Below are positions 8,164-15,511 of a stretch of DNA of 45,404 bases, one piece after another. The stretch lies in NCBI GenBank assembly GCA_023457495.1, contig JAEWLQ010000126.1, positions 1-45,404 of the forward strand, given 5' to 3'. This DNA is from Pseudomonadota bacterium (GTDB lineage Bacteria > Pseudomonadota > Gammaproteobacteria > Steroidobacterales > Steroidobacteraceae). The position numbers and the translations under genes are program-made. Each line of letters starts with the position of its first letter. Within the stretch, counting starts at the first letter, position 1. The notes beneath the pieces were generated by a model. It made no database searches and was not told where the DNA came from. It saw only the letters and a program-made list of their open reading frames with translations.

Positions 8164-8703
8164 TCAGCTCGCCGGCTTCAACTTCTGATTGAACAGGAAC
8201 TGCATGGCGCACGGCGCGCCGCCGCACTTCGCTGGCTTGTACCGGGTCGACATCAGGGCCTGTTCGGCGACTTCCGTCATCTTCGCCTTGTTCACCGTGC
8301 CGAGGTTTTCGGCCTTCGTGGGAACTCCATCCGGACCCACGGTGACGACCATGTTCAGCTCACCCTCCGCCTGATGCTGGCGCTGCGCGAGCTTGATCGC
8401 GGTGAAAATGGTCTTGAGGCCCTTCACCGGAAACGGCGGTTCATCGCCGGGCGCGAGCGACGAATACATCGCGTGCAGTTGCGCGCGCTGATCGCTCGTG
8501 AGCTTGCCGTAGGTCCTGTTCAGCGGGACTTCCGACTCCCACTTGATGTCGTGAATCGTCGGACCCTGCTTGAGGATCGTGCCCGTGGATGACGTCGCGT
8601 GATTCGAATATTTCGTCGGCGCGGATTCGCTCAACTGGGCGTGGGCGGTGGTGAAGGCAAACGTGGAAATCGCGAGGACGAGACAGGCTCTGCGGGTGTT
8701 CAT
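8164..8703 (-). CDS. Exported protein with TonB-like C-terminal region
   Basis: A 179-residue protein with a Sec signal (residues 1-22, ending AHA). The C-terminal part, VVTVGPDGVPTKAENLG...AEQALMSTRYKPAKCGGAPCAMQF, has the pattern of a TonB C-terminal domain (a strand, then helix with ALxxxRYxPA, then final strand). There is no N-terminal membrane anchor or Pro-rich spacer, so it is not a classical TonB. Two Cys in CGGAPC could form a disulfide. TTGACC at 8733-8738 (minus strand) with a weak -10 near 8710-8715 would give an almost leaderless transcript. Function unknown. Confidence 0.65.
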   Translation of the reverse strand: MNTRRACLVLAISTFAFTTAHAQLSESAPTKYSNHATSSTGTILKQGPTIHDIKWESEVPLNRTYGKLTSDQRAQLHAMYSSLAPGDEPPFPVKGLKTIFTAIKLAQRQHQAEGELNMVVTVGPDGVPTKAENLGTVNKAKMTEVAEQALMSTRYKPAKCGGAPCAMQFLFNQKLKPAS

Positions 8704-8754
8704 GCCGAAACTTCAGCATGCGGCACCGCACCGGTCAATTCAGGGAATGGAGGA

Positions 8755-10626
8755 TTACGCCCAGGTTTTGAACGCGAACGCGCCATTCGTCACGAGATAT
8801 CCCGCGACGAGCAGATGCAAGACCGCGAACGCGGCCGCGTACCAGTAGGGAAAATTACGGTGTGCGCGCGACAGATAGATCTGCAGCGCGGCCCACAGCG
8901 CGGCGAACGGATAGGCGACCGACGCGAGAAAGATTGCGGTGGAAAGAGGTGAAATCGCGCCCACCTGATCGATGTACGCGCCCGACACGGCGAGCAGGAT
9001 GAGGAACGTGAACAGCAGCGCGGTCGCGATGAGTGGCGCGATCCTCAGCCACGGGCGACGGTCGCTGGTTCTGGGTTGCTTGCGATAACGTTGCGAACAC
9101 CACACCAGGAACATCACGAAGCCGGCCAGCGTCATGAGGATCAGCAGGCCCACGACGACGAAGCGGCCGAAGATCACCCAGGCGGGAATTCGCACGAAGA
9201 GGTCACTGCCTACCTGGATGGCGGGGCCGGCGAGCGGATCGTCGACCTGCGCAATGGCCGGCAAGCCGTGCCAGGCGTCGATCAGGACCCGGTCGCCGCT
9301 CGCGCGATCGTTGCTGACCCAGCCGCCGAAGAGCGGCGAGCGGTGCAGGAACCGCTCGTCGTGGGAGATCTTCAGCACGGCGAACGGACCCGCGAGGAAC
9401 CGCATCGCGTGCTGCCGATGGTTGATGGCCTGGTAGTAGCCGTCGAGATTCCTGAACGAGGCCGGCAGCGCCGGCGCGGGCGGAGCGGGCGGCCGGGCGC
9501 CCTTGAGTAGATAGGCGCGGAGGAGCTCCGTGATCTGGCCGAGCGCCGCCCCGTTGCCGCTGTTGATCATGAGCACGTAGCCTTGGCCGAGCGCTTTCGA
9601 GTACGCGAGTTCGGACAGTCCGCCGTTGACCCCGCCGTTGTGGCCATGGAATGCGACGTTGTCGGCCCGGAACCCGCTGGCGTAGTTGGCGAGGCCGTAT
9701 CCGGCGATGATGCCGGCGGTCGAGCCGAGCGTCGTCGCGGAGGTCTCCATCCGGTCGATCGAAGCGGGTGAGACGATCGGCGTACCCGCCGCCGAGCCGC
9801 GCAGCAGCAGGAACTGCACGAGATGCGCCATGTCGCGCGCCGAGGAATTGATCGACCCGGCCGGTCGAAAGATGAGGTTCCAATAAGGCTGCGCGGCAAT
9901 ACCCTGGTAGAGCGTTGCGCCGCGCTCCTCGTACAAGGCGGACTTGAAGTAGCTGGTCGACGGCATGCCAAGCGGCTGGAAAAACGTTTCGGCGACGTGG
10001 TCCTCGAACCGTTTGCCCGTCACCGACTCGACGATGTACGCCGCGACGGCGGCGCCGGAATTGCAGTACGCATGTCGCGTGCCCGGCGGCCAGCGCGAGG
10101 TGCGCGAGTGCGGATGAATCGCGAGACTCTCCTTCCCGGAGACGGTCTCCGCCGCGGAGAACGCGTATTCGACGAAGTGAATGTCGTCCCAGCCGGTCGT
10201 GTGTTCGAGCAGGTGCGCGATGCGCACCGGGTGGGTCGCTTCCCAGGGATTCTCGAACGCGACATCGGGGACGCGGTCCCGCACCTTGTCGTCGAGCGAT
10301 AGCCTGCCTTCCTCGGCGAGCTTGAGGATGGAGAGCGCGGCGAACATCTTCGAGATCGAGCCGATGCGGAACAGCGTGTCCTCGTCGGCCGTGCGACCGG
10401 ACTTGAGATCCGCCTTGCCCCAGCCCGCGACCCAGTACGGGCCTTGTTCATTGACGAGCGCGAGGCCGATGGCCGGGGTGCCGGAGTCGATGCGGACCTT
10501 CTCGATCCGCTCCCGAAGCGCCTCGAGCGTGCTGGGCGGACCGGCGTCCGCGGCGCCGGCCATGCCGGCGCCGGCGAGGAAAGAGATCAGCAGGAACAGG
10601 GTGAGTCGCACGGCGTATGGCTGCAC
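8755..10626 (-). CDS. Beta-lactamase-family serine hydrolase with four C-terminal membrane helices
   Basis: A 623-residue protein. A signal peptide (residues 1-26) is followed by a class C beta-lactamase/penicillin-binding-protein-like domain with the nucleophile motif SISK (Ser90, Lys93) and the second motif YCN in RHAYCNSG. The third motif is probably HNGGVNGG in the GHNGG stretch. About residues 480-623 carry four hydrophobic segments, an anchoring arrangement seen in many esterase/peptidase-type members of this family. It most likely acts on D-amino-acid peptides or esters in the periplasm; antibiotic hydrolysis should not be assumed. It starts one base after the stop of the upstream YciI-like gene, so the two are translationally linked. 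Confidence 0.85.
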   Translation of the reverse strand: MQPYAVRLTLFLLISFLAGAGMAGAADAGPPSTLEALRERIEKVRIDSGTPAIGLALVNEQGPYWVAGWGKADLKSGRTADEDTLFRIGSISKMFAALSILKLAEEGRLSLDDKVRDRVPDVAFENPWEATHPVRIAHLLEHTTGWDDIHFVEYAFSAAETVSGKESLAIHPHSRTSRWPPGTRHAYCNSGAAVAAYIVESVTGKRFEDHVAETFFQPLGMPSTSYFKSALYEERGATLYQGIAAQPYWNLIFRPAGSINSSARDMAHLVQFLLLRGSAAGTPIVSPASIDRMETSATTLGSTAGIIAGYGLANYASGFRADNVAFHGHNGGVNGGLSELAYSKALGQGYVLMINSGNGAALGQITELLRAYLLKGARPPAPPAPALPASFRNLDGYYQAINHRQHAMRFLAGPFAVLKISHDERFLHRSPLFGGWVSNDRASGDRVLIDAWHGLPAIAQVDDPLAGPAIQVGSDLFVRIPAWVIFGRFVVVGLLILMTLAGFVMFLVWCSQRYRKQPRTSDRRPWLRIAPLIATALLFTFLILLAVSGAYIDQVGAISPLSTAIFLASVAYPFAALWAALQIYLSRAHRNFPYWYAAAFAVLHLLVAGYLVTNGAFAFKTWA

Positions 10627-11100
10627 TCAGGGACTCTTCTTCTGCACCCGGGCGTGCGCGTCGTTCACGAGCTTGAGCGCCGCGGAGCCGTAATAGACGT
10701 GATACTCGGCGATCATCTCTCCGTTGATGATCACCGGGTCCGTGGCGGTGAGCGCCCGGGCCTCATCGACGGTCTTGACGTCGAAGATGAAAAGGCCGCG
10801 CCAGTCGCCGCCCTCGTCGCCGAACGGACCCGCGACCACCAGTTTGCCGTCCGCGGCGAGCCGCTCCATGTTCGCGAAGTGACCCTTGAACATCGCGTCG
10901 CGTTCGGGGCCCTTGGGCATCCGCTGCGGCCCGGTCTTGAGGATCACGAGCACGTACGAGCGCATGCCGTGCTCGTCTGCGCCCAACTTCTGCGCGAGCG
11001 CGGCGTCGTAGCCGGGGGGCGCCGGCGTCGCGGGCGTCTCGGCGCGAGCAATGCCGAGCGCCAGGGCGAGAGTCATGGTCACCATCGGTATCGTCTTCAT
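10627..11100 (-). CDS. Exported YciI-like protein
   Basis: A 157-residue protein. A Sec signal (residues 1-20) precedes a YciI/YCII-type ferredoxin-like domain: SYVLVILKTGPQR, HFANMERLAADGKLVVAGPF, GLFIFDVKTVDEARALTATDPVI. The conserved His in GHFANM and Asp in TDP correspond to positions thought to be catalytic in YciI. Most YciI proteins are cytoplasmic, so the signal peptide marks a periplasmic subfamily with no known role. The gene abuts the serine hydrolase gene and lies 42 bases downstream of the DUF2938 gene on the same strand. Confidence 0.78.
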   Translation of the reverse strand: MKTIPMVTMTLALALGIARAETPATPAPPGYDAALAQKLGADEHGMRSYVLVILKTGPQRMPKGPERDAMFKGHFANMERLAADGKLVVAGPFGDEGGDWRGLFIFDVKTVDEARALTATDPVIINGEMIAEYHVYYGSAALKLVNDAHARVQKKSP

Positions 11101-11142
11101 GCCGTCCTCCCCGACGGCGGCGGCCGTCCCCGAACTGGCGAG

Positions 11143-11640
11143 TCAGGATACACCGCCGCGGGTAGTGCGGAGGACCTCGGCCGCGAGGAACAGCCCCGCG
11201 CCGAAGATGACGTGTGTAGTGAGGCTTTGCAGACGGGCCGCGGAGGGATTCGGGGTGCGGCTGGCGGCGAAGCCGGCGCCCATCGCCGGCTGCATCACCA
11301 GGAACGGCACCGCCAGCGTGAGGAGGCCGGTCGCGAGGGCCGGAAAGATAGTCGGGCGGTCGAACCACGCCGCGCCCAGCATCAGCGGCGGCACCGCGGC
11401 GAACGCGATGCCGATGAGGTAGTGAGCCGCCCAGCCGATGACGCGCTCGCCCCGGCGCGCCGGCGATTTGCCGATGGCCGTGTGGCTAAAGCGCCCCCCG
11501 GGCATGTGAGCGATCCAGCGTCCCACGAGCGCGTAGTCGGGCATCGCCGTGCCCAGCGCTTTCCGGCGGACGACCATCCACAGGTCCATGAGCGCGGTCG
11601 CGCCAGCGCCCGTGAGCACGATGTTGCATTCGATTTCCAT
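11143..11640 (-). CDS. DUF2938 membrane protein
   Basis: A 165-residue membrane protein with the DUF2938 opening GAGATALMDLWMVVRR, then YALVGRWIAHMPGG, and hydrophobic segments at about 8-25, 68-90, 97-118 and 140-158. The biochemical role is not established. It is transcribed divergently from a MerR regulator, and the shared 42-bp gap contains a dyad positioned as in MerR-type promoters (TTGACC, 19-bp spacer, CACTCT), which suggests control by the neighbour. No Shine-Dalgarno sequence is visible and the predicted transcription start is about one base from the ATG, so the transcript may be leaderless. Confidence 0.75.
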   Translation of the reverse strand: MEIECNIVLTGAGATALMDLWMVVRRKALGTAMPDYALVGRWIAHMPGGRFSHTAIGKSPARRGERVIGWAAHYLIGIAFAAVPPLMLGAAWFDRPTIFPALATGLLTLAVPFLVMQPAMGAGFAASRTPNPSAARLQSLTTHVIFGAGLFLAAEVLRTTRGGVS

Positions 11641-11655
11641 GGGAGTCAGAGTGCC

Positions 11656-11675
11656 ACTTCAAGTCGGCTTGAGGT
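11656..11675. promoter_or_regulatory. SoxR-like operator between DUF2938 and MerR genes
   Basis: ACTTCAAGTCGGCTTGAGGT is an 8+8 inverted repeat with one mismatch around a 4-base centre. Its core CTTCAAG-TCGG-CTTGAGG closely follows the enterobacterial SoxR box (CCTCAAG-TTAA-CTTGAGG). Read on the minus strand it sits between TTGACC (11673-11678) and CACTCT (11648-11653), which are separated by 19 bases, the long spacer typical of promoters that MerR proteins activate by DNA distortion. The plus-strand half also overlaps the MerR gene's probable ribosome site, suggesting autoregulation. Confidence 0.65.
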
Positions 11676-11682
11676 CAAGGGG

Positions 11683-12099
11683 ATGCGCGATCTCGACATA
11701 AACGAAGTGGCGAAACTTTCCGGCCTGCCGGCCTCGGCGCTGCGTTACTACGAGGAGAAGGGCCTGTTGAAATCGGTGGGCCGGCGCGGACTGCGGCGGC
11801 TCTTCGATCCGGATGTGGTCGACCGGCTGGCGATGATTTCGCTGGGTCGCCTGGCCGGCTTTTCGCTCGACGAGATCGCGCGCATGTTCGGATCCGACGG
11901 CCGCCCGCGCATCGACCGGGGCGCGCTTTCGAGCAAGGCGGAGGAGCTGGATGGAACGATCCGCAAGCTGACCGCGATGCGCGACGGCTTGCGGCATGCC
12001 GCCGCGTGCAAGGCGCCGAGTCACCTGCAGTGCCCGACCTTCCGGCGCCTGCTCGGGATCGCGGCGGGCAAGCGCCCCGCCGGCCGCGGGCGCCCATGA
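11683..12099 (+). CDS. MerR-family transcriptional regulator
   Basis: A 138-residue protein when started at the ATG at 11683, where MerR homology begins; longer upstream readings are antisense to DUF2938. The winged helix-turn-helix is INEVAKLSGLPASALRYYEEKGLL (residues 6-29), followed by LRRLFDPDVVDRLAMI and a dimerisation helix. The C-terminus has Cys109 and Cys117 (CKAPSHLQC, C-x7-C) rather than the four-Cys cluster that holds the 2Fe-2S group in SoxR. The effector may therefore be a metal, a thiol-reactive compound or a drug. It probably controls the divergent DUF2938 gene and itself through the dyad at 11656. Confidence 0.85.
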   Translation: MRDLDINEVAKLSGLPASALRYYEEKGLLKSVGRRGLRRLFDPDVVDRLAMISLGRLAGFSLDEIARMFGSDGRPRIDRGALSSKAEELDGTIRKLTAMRDGLRHAAACKAPSHLQCPTFRRLLGIAAGKRPAGRGRP

Positions 12100-12331
12100 C
12101 AGACTAACTACCGCCGGCGCGGCACGCGCGGCGCCGTGCTAGCCCATAGCAACCGCAGCATTCAAGTTCGTGCCGCCAACATGCGGGCTCGTCCGACAGG
12201 CTCACCGAGTGGTGATTAGGGCGGCGGGACGTCTCGATTCCGCCGTGGGCCAGGAAACGGCTCCGGCTGACATCCGCGCACTCACGGTTGCGCGATCGTT
12301 CGACCTCGTCCAACCCGGAGAGGTAAACCCG

Positions 12332-13159
12332 ATGAGCTTCGTGAAGACCAAGGATGGAACGGAAATCTTCTACAAGGACTGGGGCAGCGGTCAGCCGCTG
12401 GTGTTCCATCACGGATGGCCACTGTCCGGCGACGACTGGGATGCGCAGTTCATGTTCTTCCTGTCGAACGGCTTTCGTGTCATCGCGCACGATCGGCGCG
12501 GGCACGGGCGTTCCTCGCAGACCTCGGGCGGGCACGACATGGACACCTACGCCGCGGACGTCGCGGCGCTCGCCGAGCATCTCGATTTGAAGAATGCCGT
12601 GCACATCGGGCATTCCACGGGTGGTGGCGAGGCCACGCGATACGTGGCGAAGTACGGCGGTGGCGGACGCGTCGCGAAGGCCATACTCATCGGCGCGGTT
12701 CCGCCGGTCATGGTGAAAAGCGACCGGAATCCCGGCGGCACGCCCATCGAAGCGTTCGATGGTTATCGCGCCGCGCTGGCGGCGAACCGCGCCCAGCTCT
12801 ATCGCGACATCGCGTCCGGTCCGTTTTATGGCTTCAACCGTCCGGGCGCGAAGGTGTCCGAGGGCGTCATCGACAACTGGTGGCGACAGGGAATGATGGG
12901 CGCGCTGAACGCGCACTACGAATGCATCAAGGCGTTCTCGGAGACGGACTTCACCGAGGATCTCAAGAAGATAGAGGTGCCGGTGCTGGTCATGCACGGT
13001 GAGGACGACCAGATCGTGCCCATCGACGATGCGGCGCGGCTGTCCATCAAACTACTCAAGAAGGGCACGCTCAAGATCTACCCGGGTTATTGCCACGGCC
13101 TGTGCACCATCTACCCGGAAGTCGTGAACCCGGAGCTGCTGGCGTTCATCAAGACCTGA
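12332..13159 (+). CDS. Alpha/beta hydrolase of the non-heme chloroperoxidase/arylesterase group
   Basis: A 275-residue protein started at the ATG at 12332, which has GGAGAGG nine bases upstream. Sequence marks are the oxyanion-hole HHGWPLSGDDWD (26-37), DRRGHGRSS, the nucleophile elbow GHSTGG (Ser95), Asp in HGEDDQIVP and His in YCHGL near the C-terminus. This is the cofactor-free haloperoxidase/perhydrolase family, whose physiological role is often ester or lactone hydrolysis. The 232 bases upstream (12100-12331) show only GC-rich inverted repeats and no gene. Confidence 0.88.
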   Translation: MSFVKTKDGTEIFYKDWGSGQPLVFHHGWPLSGDDWDAQFMFFLSNGFRVIAHDRRGHGRSSQTSGGHDMDTYAADVAALAEHLDLKNAVHIGHSTGGGEATRYVAKYGGGGRVAKAILIGAVPPVMVKSDRNPGGTPIEAFDGYRAALAANRAQLYRDIASGPFYGFNRPGAKVSEGVIDNWWRQGMMGALNAHYECIKAFSETDFTEDLKKIEVPVLVMHGEDDQIVPIDDAARLSIKLLKKGTLKIYPGYCHGLCTIYPEVVNPELLAFIKT

Positions 13160-13176
13160 GCAAGCAGTTTTCGTTG

Positions 13177-13205
13177 GCGGCGGTTCACTTTTCGTGAGCC
13201 GCCGC
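13177..13205. terminator. Strong intergenic hairpin between hydrolase and GST genes
   Basis: GCGGCGGTTCAC-TTTTC-GTGAGCCGCCGC forms a 12-pair stem with one G-U pair and a 5-base loop, starting 18 bases after the hydrolase stop at 13159. No T-run follows on either strand, so it is not a standard intrinsic terminator. It may stabilise the mRNA end or act with Rho. Confidence 0.4.
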
Positions 13206-13254
13206 GACGTTGGCCGGTGTTATCCTGCGGAGAAAATCCAGGGATGACCGACCG

Positions 13255-13905
13255 ATGTACGAGCTTCATGCCTTCTCGCAATCCGGCAATTGCTACAAGG
13301 TTGCCTTGCTGTTGCAGGCGCTGAATCAGCCGTGGAAACCGGTGCACATGCCTTTCGCGGACTTCGTGGGCGGCGTGCCGCGTTCGGATGCGTTCCGGCA
13401 GGAGCAGAACGCGATGGGCGAGGTTCCGATCCTCGATTTCGACGGGCTCCGGTTGACGCAGTCCGGGGTCATCATGACTTTCCTCGCGCAGAAACACGGC
13501 GCGTACGGTGGCGCGACGGAAGACGAGAAGCTCGAGATCCTGCGCTGGGTCCTGTTCGACAACCACAAGTTCACGAGCTACATGGCGACGCTGCGATTCC
13601 TGAAGTCGTTTTCGCCCAGTGAACCGGACCCGTCGGTCATGAAATTCCTGCGCGGGCGCGTGGACAATGCCTATGGGATCGTCGAGCGTCACCTGGCGAA
13701 CCGCGACTATCTCGTCGGCGAGCGGCCGACGATCGCGGACATGTCCTTGTGCGGATACCTCTATTTTCCGGCCGAGGAGAGTGGCTACGACATCGGCCGG
13801 CAATATCCCGCGATGGCGAAGTGGCTCGAGCGGTTGAAGAAACTGCCGGGCTGGAAGCCGCCGTACGAGTTGTTGCCCGGAGAGCGCATCGCGCCGAAGT
13901 GGTAA
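13255..13905 (+). CDS. Glutathione S-transferase family protein
   Basis: A 216-residue cytosolic GST. The N-terminal thioredoxin-like domain (residues 1-80, MYELHAFSQSGNCYKVALLL, then MGEVPILDFDGLRLTQSGVI) has the cis-Pro in EVPIL and the QS glutathione gamma-glutamyl site. The all-helical C-terminal domain has the conserved folding motif YLVGERPTIADMSLCGYL. The start at 13255 is chosen because homology begins there; an ATG at 13244 is in another frame. The substrate is unknown; detoxification is the usual role. It stands alone between the hairpin at 13177 and the convergent amidotransferase gene. Confidence 0.88.
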   Translation: MYELHAFSQSGNCYKVALLLQALNQPWKPVHMPFADFVGGVPRSDAFRQEQNAMGEVPILDFDGLRLTQSGVIMTFLAQKHGAYGGATEDEKLEILRWVLFDNHKFTSYMATLRFLKSFSPSEPDPSVMKFLRGRVDNAYGIVERHLANRDYLVGERPTIADMSLCGYLYFPAEESGYDIGRQYPAMAKWLERLKKLPGWKPPYELLPGERIAPKW

Positions 13906-13938
13906 GGCGGCGTCACTGTCGCGCGTTGGAGGGTCTCG

Positions 13939-14682
13939 CTAGAGACTGCCAAGGCGCACCTTCCTGCGCCAGTTGAACATCTCGATGAAGTCGCCGAACA
14001 CGCGTTCGCTCAGGTGCAGCGCGTGCGGCGCATGTCCGTGCGTGTCGCGCAGGATGTGCTCGAGGTGGTGCTCGGGACCGGCGGCCTCGGCTTCGGCGCG
14101 ATACTCGGGCACGTGCAGCCAGCGCTGGATGAGGTGCTGATCCGCCTCGAGGTGGAATTGCAGCCCGTACGCGCGCTCGCCGAAACGGAACGCCTGGTTA
14201 GGACAGGTCGGCGTGCTCGCGAGATGAATGGCGCCCGGCGGCAGGTCGAAGGTGTACGCGTGCCACTGGAACACGTGCTGGCTGCCATCGAAATGGCGGC
14301 ACAGGCGGTCCGACTGCGCGGCGGCCGTGGGATGCAGGCGATACCAGCCGATCTCGCGCACGTTGTTGGGCCGCACGTTCGCGCCCAGCGCCGCGGCCAG
14401 CAGCTGCGCGCCGAGACAAATGCCGAGGATCGGAATGTCGAGCCGCAGGGCTTGCTGGATCGCCGCGATCTCGGTCGTAAGGTGCGGATGCCGGTCGGCC
14501 TGGTCCACGTTCATCGGACCCCCGAGCACGATGAGCCCGTTGTAACGGCTCACGTCCGGCTGCTGCAGCGGATCGCGCGCGAAATTGATGTACCGGACCC
14601 GAAACCCCGCATTCCTGAGCATCGGATCCAGCACCCCGAGCGGCTCACGAGGCGAGTGCTGAAAGACGAGTAGCTTGCGCAT
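13939..14682 (-). CDS. Class I glutamine amidotransferase-like protein
   Basis: A 247-residue stand-alone GATase1 domain of the GMP-synthase-like type. The catalytic Cys is in ILGICLGAQLLA (Cys89), the His-x-Glu in YGLQFHLEAD, and the oxyanion strand in IVLGGPMNV. About 50 extra C-terminal residues follow. Stand-alone members hydrolyse gamma-glutamyl bonds or serve an unknown partner. It is on the same strand as and downstream of the XRE-cupin regulator, separated by palindromic element 1. Its closeness to a pathway running through gamma-glutamyl-methylamide raises the possibility of a gamma-glutamyl hydrolase side role, by analogy with PuuD in the putrescine pathway. That is inference. Confidence 0.82.
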   Translation of the reverse strand: MRKLLVFQHSPREPLGVLDPMLRNAGFRVRYINFARDPLQQPDVSRYNGLIVLGGPMNVDQADRHPHLTTEIAAIQQALRLDIPILGICLGAQLLAAALGANVRPNNVREIGWYRLHPTAAAQSDRLCRHFDGSQHVFQWHAYTFDLPPGAIHLASTPTCPNQAFRFGERAYGLQFHLEADQHLIQRWLHVPEYRAEAEAAGPEHHLEHILRDTHGHAPHALHLSERVFGDFIEMFNWRRKVRLGSL

Positions 14683-14691
14683 TGAGAGGTG

Positions 14692-14792
14692 GGTGCCGGG
14701 TGAGAAATCGCTGAGTTAGCTCTGGGCGTGGACCCTATCGTAAATCGCCCGTAAATGGCTCGCGCTAACTCAGCGAATTCTCACCCGGCACC
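14692..14792. repeat. Palindromic element, copy 1
   Basis: The left arm 14692-14720 and right arm 14764-14792 are 29-bp inverted repeats with one mismatch, around a 43-base centre. The arms begin GGTGCCGGGTGAGAAA and end GCTGAGTTAGC, as in the copies at 24718, 31709 and 45333. The right arm overlaps the 3' end of the XRE gene and provides its last eight codons and TAG stop. The element lies between two genes of the same strand and could fold into a long hairpin in their transcript. Confidence 0.9.
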
Positions 14793-15409
14793 GACGAGTA
14801 GATGATGATCGAGAGCATGCGGATGGGGGTCTTGATGAGCTTCTCGGGGCCGTGGGGGACTTCGCCCGAGAAGGTGAGGGCGTCGCCTGCCTTGAGGAGG
14901 TGGGTTTCGTCGCCGTGGCGGTAGGTGAGGGAGCCCTCTAACAAGTAGATGAACTCGGTGCCGGGGTGCTCGAACCCGGGGAACACCTCGCTCTTGTCGT
15001 TGAGCGTCACGAGGAATGGTTCGAACGCGCGGCGCGGGCCCCGCTCGGCGGCGAGCAGGTGGTAGGTGTGTCCGCGTTTCGTGCCGCGCCGGACCACCTC
15101 GAGCCCTTCTCCCTTCGGAACGTGCTGCGCGCCACCGCGCGGCTTGCCGACCTCGCTGAACAGGTTCGAGAGCGGCACGCCGAGCGCGGCCGTCAGCGCG
15201 CCCAGGGTTTCGAGGCTGGGCGAGACGTCGCCGTTCTCGAGGCGGCTCAGCATCGCGGCACTGATGTTGGCGCGCCGCGCGACTTCCCCGAGCGTCAGCC
15301 CCATCGAACCGCGCAGCCGCCGCGCGGCCGCGCCGACCTGCCGCGCGACGCTGGCTCCGAGCTCGCCGCCGCCTTCGCCCGCCTGGGCGGGACCCCTCGT
15401 TCTAGCCAT
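14765..15409 (-). CDS. XRE-family regulator with C-terminal cupin domain
   Basis: A 214-residue protein with a lambda-repressor-like helix-turn-helix (about 36-90: LTLGEVARRANISAAMLSRL, then SPSLETLGALTAAL) and a cupin_2 effector domain (about 125-205: FPGFEHPGTEFIYLLEG, TYRHGDETHLLKAGD). PuuR and other amine/amino-acid pathway regulators have this architecture. It is divergent from the mgd operon across 102 bp, so local control of that operon is likely. The last eight residues (VPGENSLS) and stop are encoded by palindromic element copy 1 rather than by family-conserved sequence. Confidence 0.9.
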   Translation of the reverse strand: MARTRGPAQAGEGGGELGASVARQVGAAARRLRGSMGLTLGEVARRANISAAMLSRLENGDVSPSLETLGALTAALGVPLSNLFSEVGKPRGGAQHVPKGEGLEVVRRGTKRGHTYHLLAAERGPRRAFEPFLVTLNDKSEVFPGFEHPGTEFIYLLEGSLTYRHGDETHLLKAGDALTFSGEVPHGPEKLIKTPIRMLSIIIYSSVPGENSLS

Positions 15410-15473
15410 TACCCACTCCTTATAGATGCCCGCGCCGCGGCCGTTGACGGCCCGCGCGGACCCATGTTATCCG

Positions 15474-15500
15474 TATGCAAACAAGTTTACTGATATGCAA
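15474..15500. promoter_or_regulatory. Paired TATGCAA direct repeats, candidate operator of the XRE regulator
   Basis: TATGCAA occurs at 15474-15480 and 15494-15500, 20 bases start to start (about two helical turns), in an unusually A/T-rich patch of the intergenic region. An AAAC-AA-GTTT dyad lies between them. A possible -35 (TTGACG, 15444-15449) with a poor -10 near 15459-15466 precedes them, so bound repressor would sit at or just after the start of mgd transcription. Assignment to the XRE protein is positional inference. Confidence 0.4.
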
Positions 15501-15511
15501 CTCGTCTTTCG

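Noticed and set aside
8755..10626. Serine hydrolase as an antibiotic-resistance beta-lactamase
   Set aside because: The domain carries four C-terminal membrane helices and sits with a YciI-like gene. This resembles esterase/peptidase members, and no feature points to antibiotic hydrolysis.
10444..11682. Long plus-strand extension upstream of the MerR regulator
   Set aside because: It runs antisense to the serine hydrolase, YciI-like and DUF2938 genes. MerR homology begins at 11683.
14692..14792. Palindromic elements as simple intrinsic terminators
   Set aside because: The stems are much longer than usual, have no terminal T-run and have conserved centres, so a plain terminator label would hide what they are. 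Terminator function remains possible.
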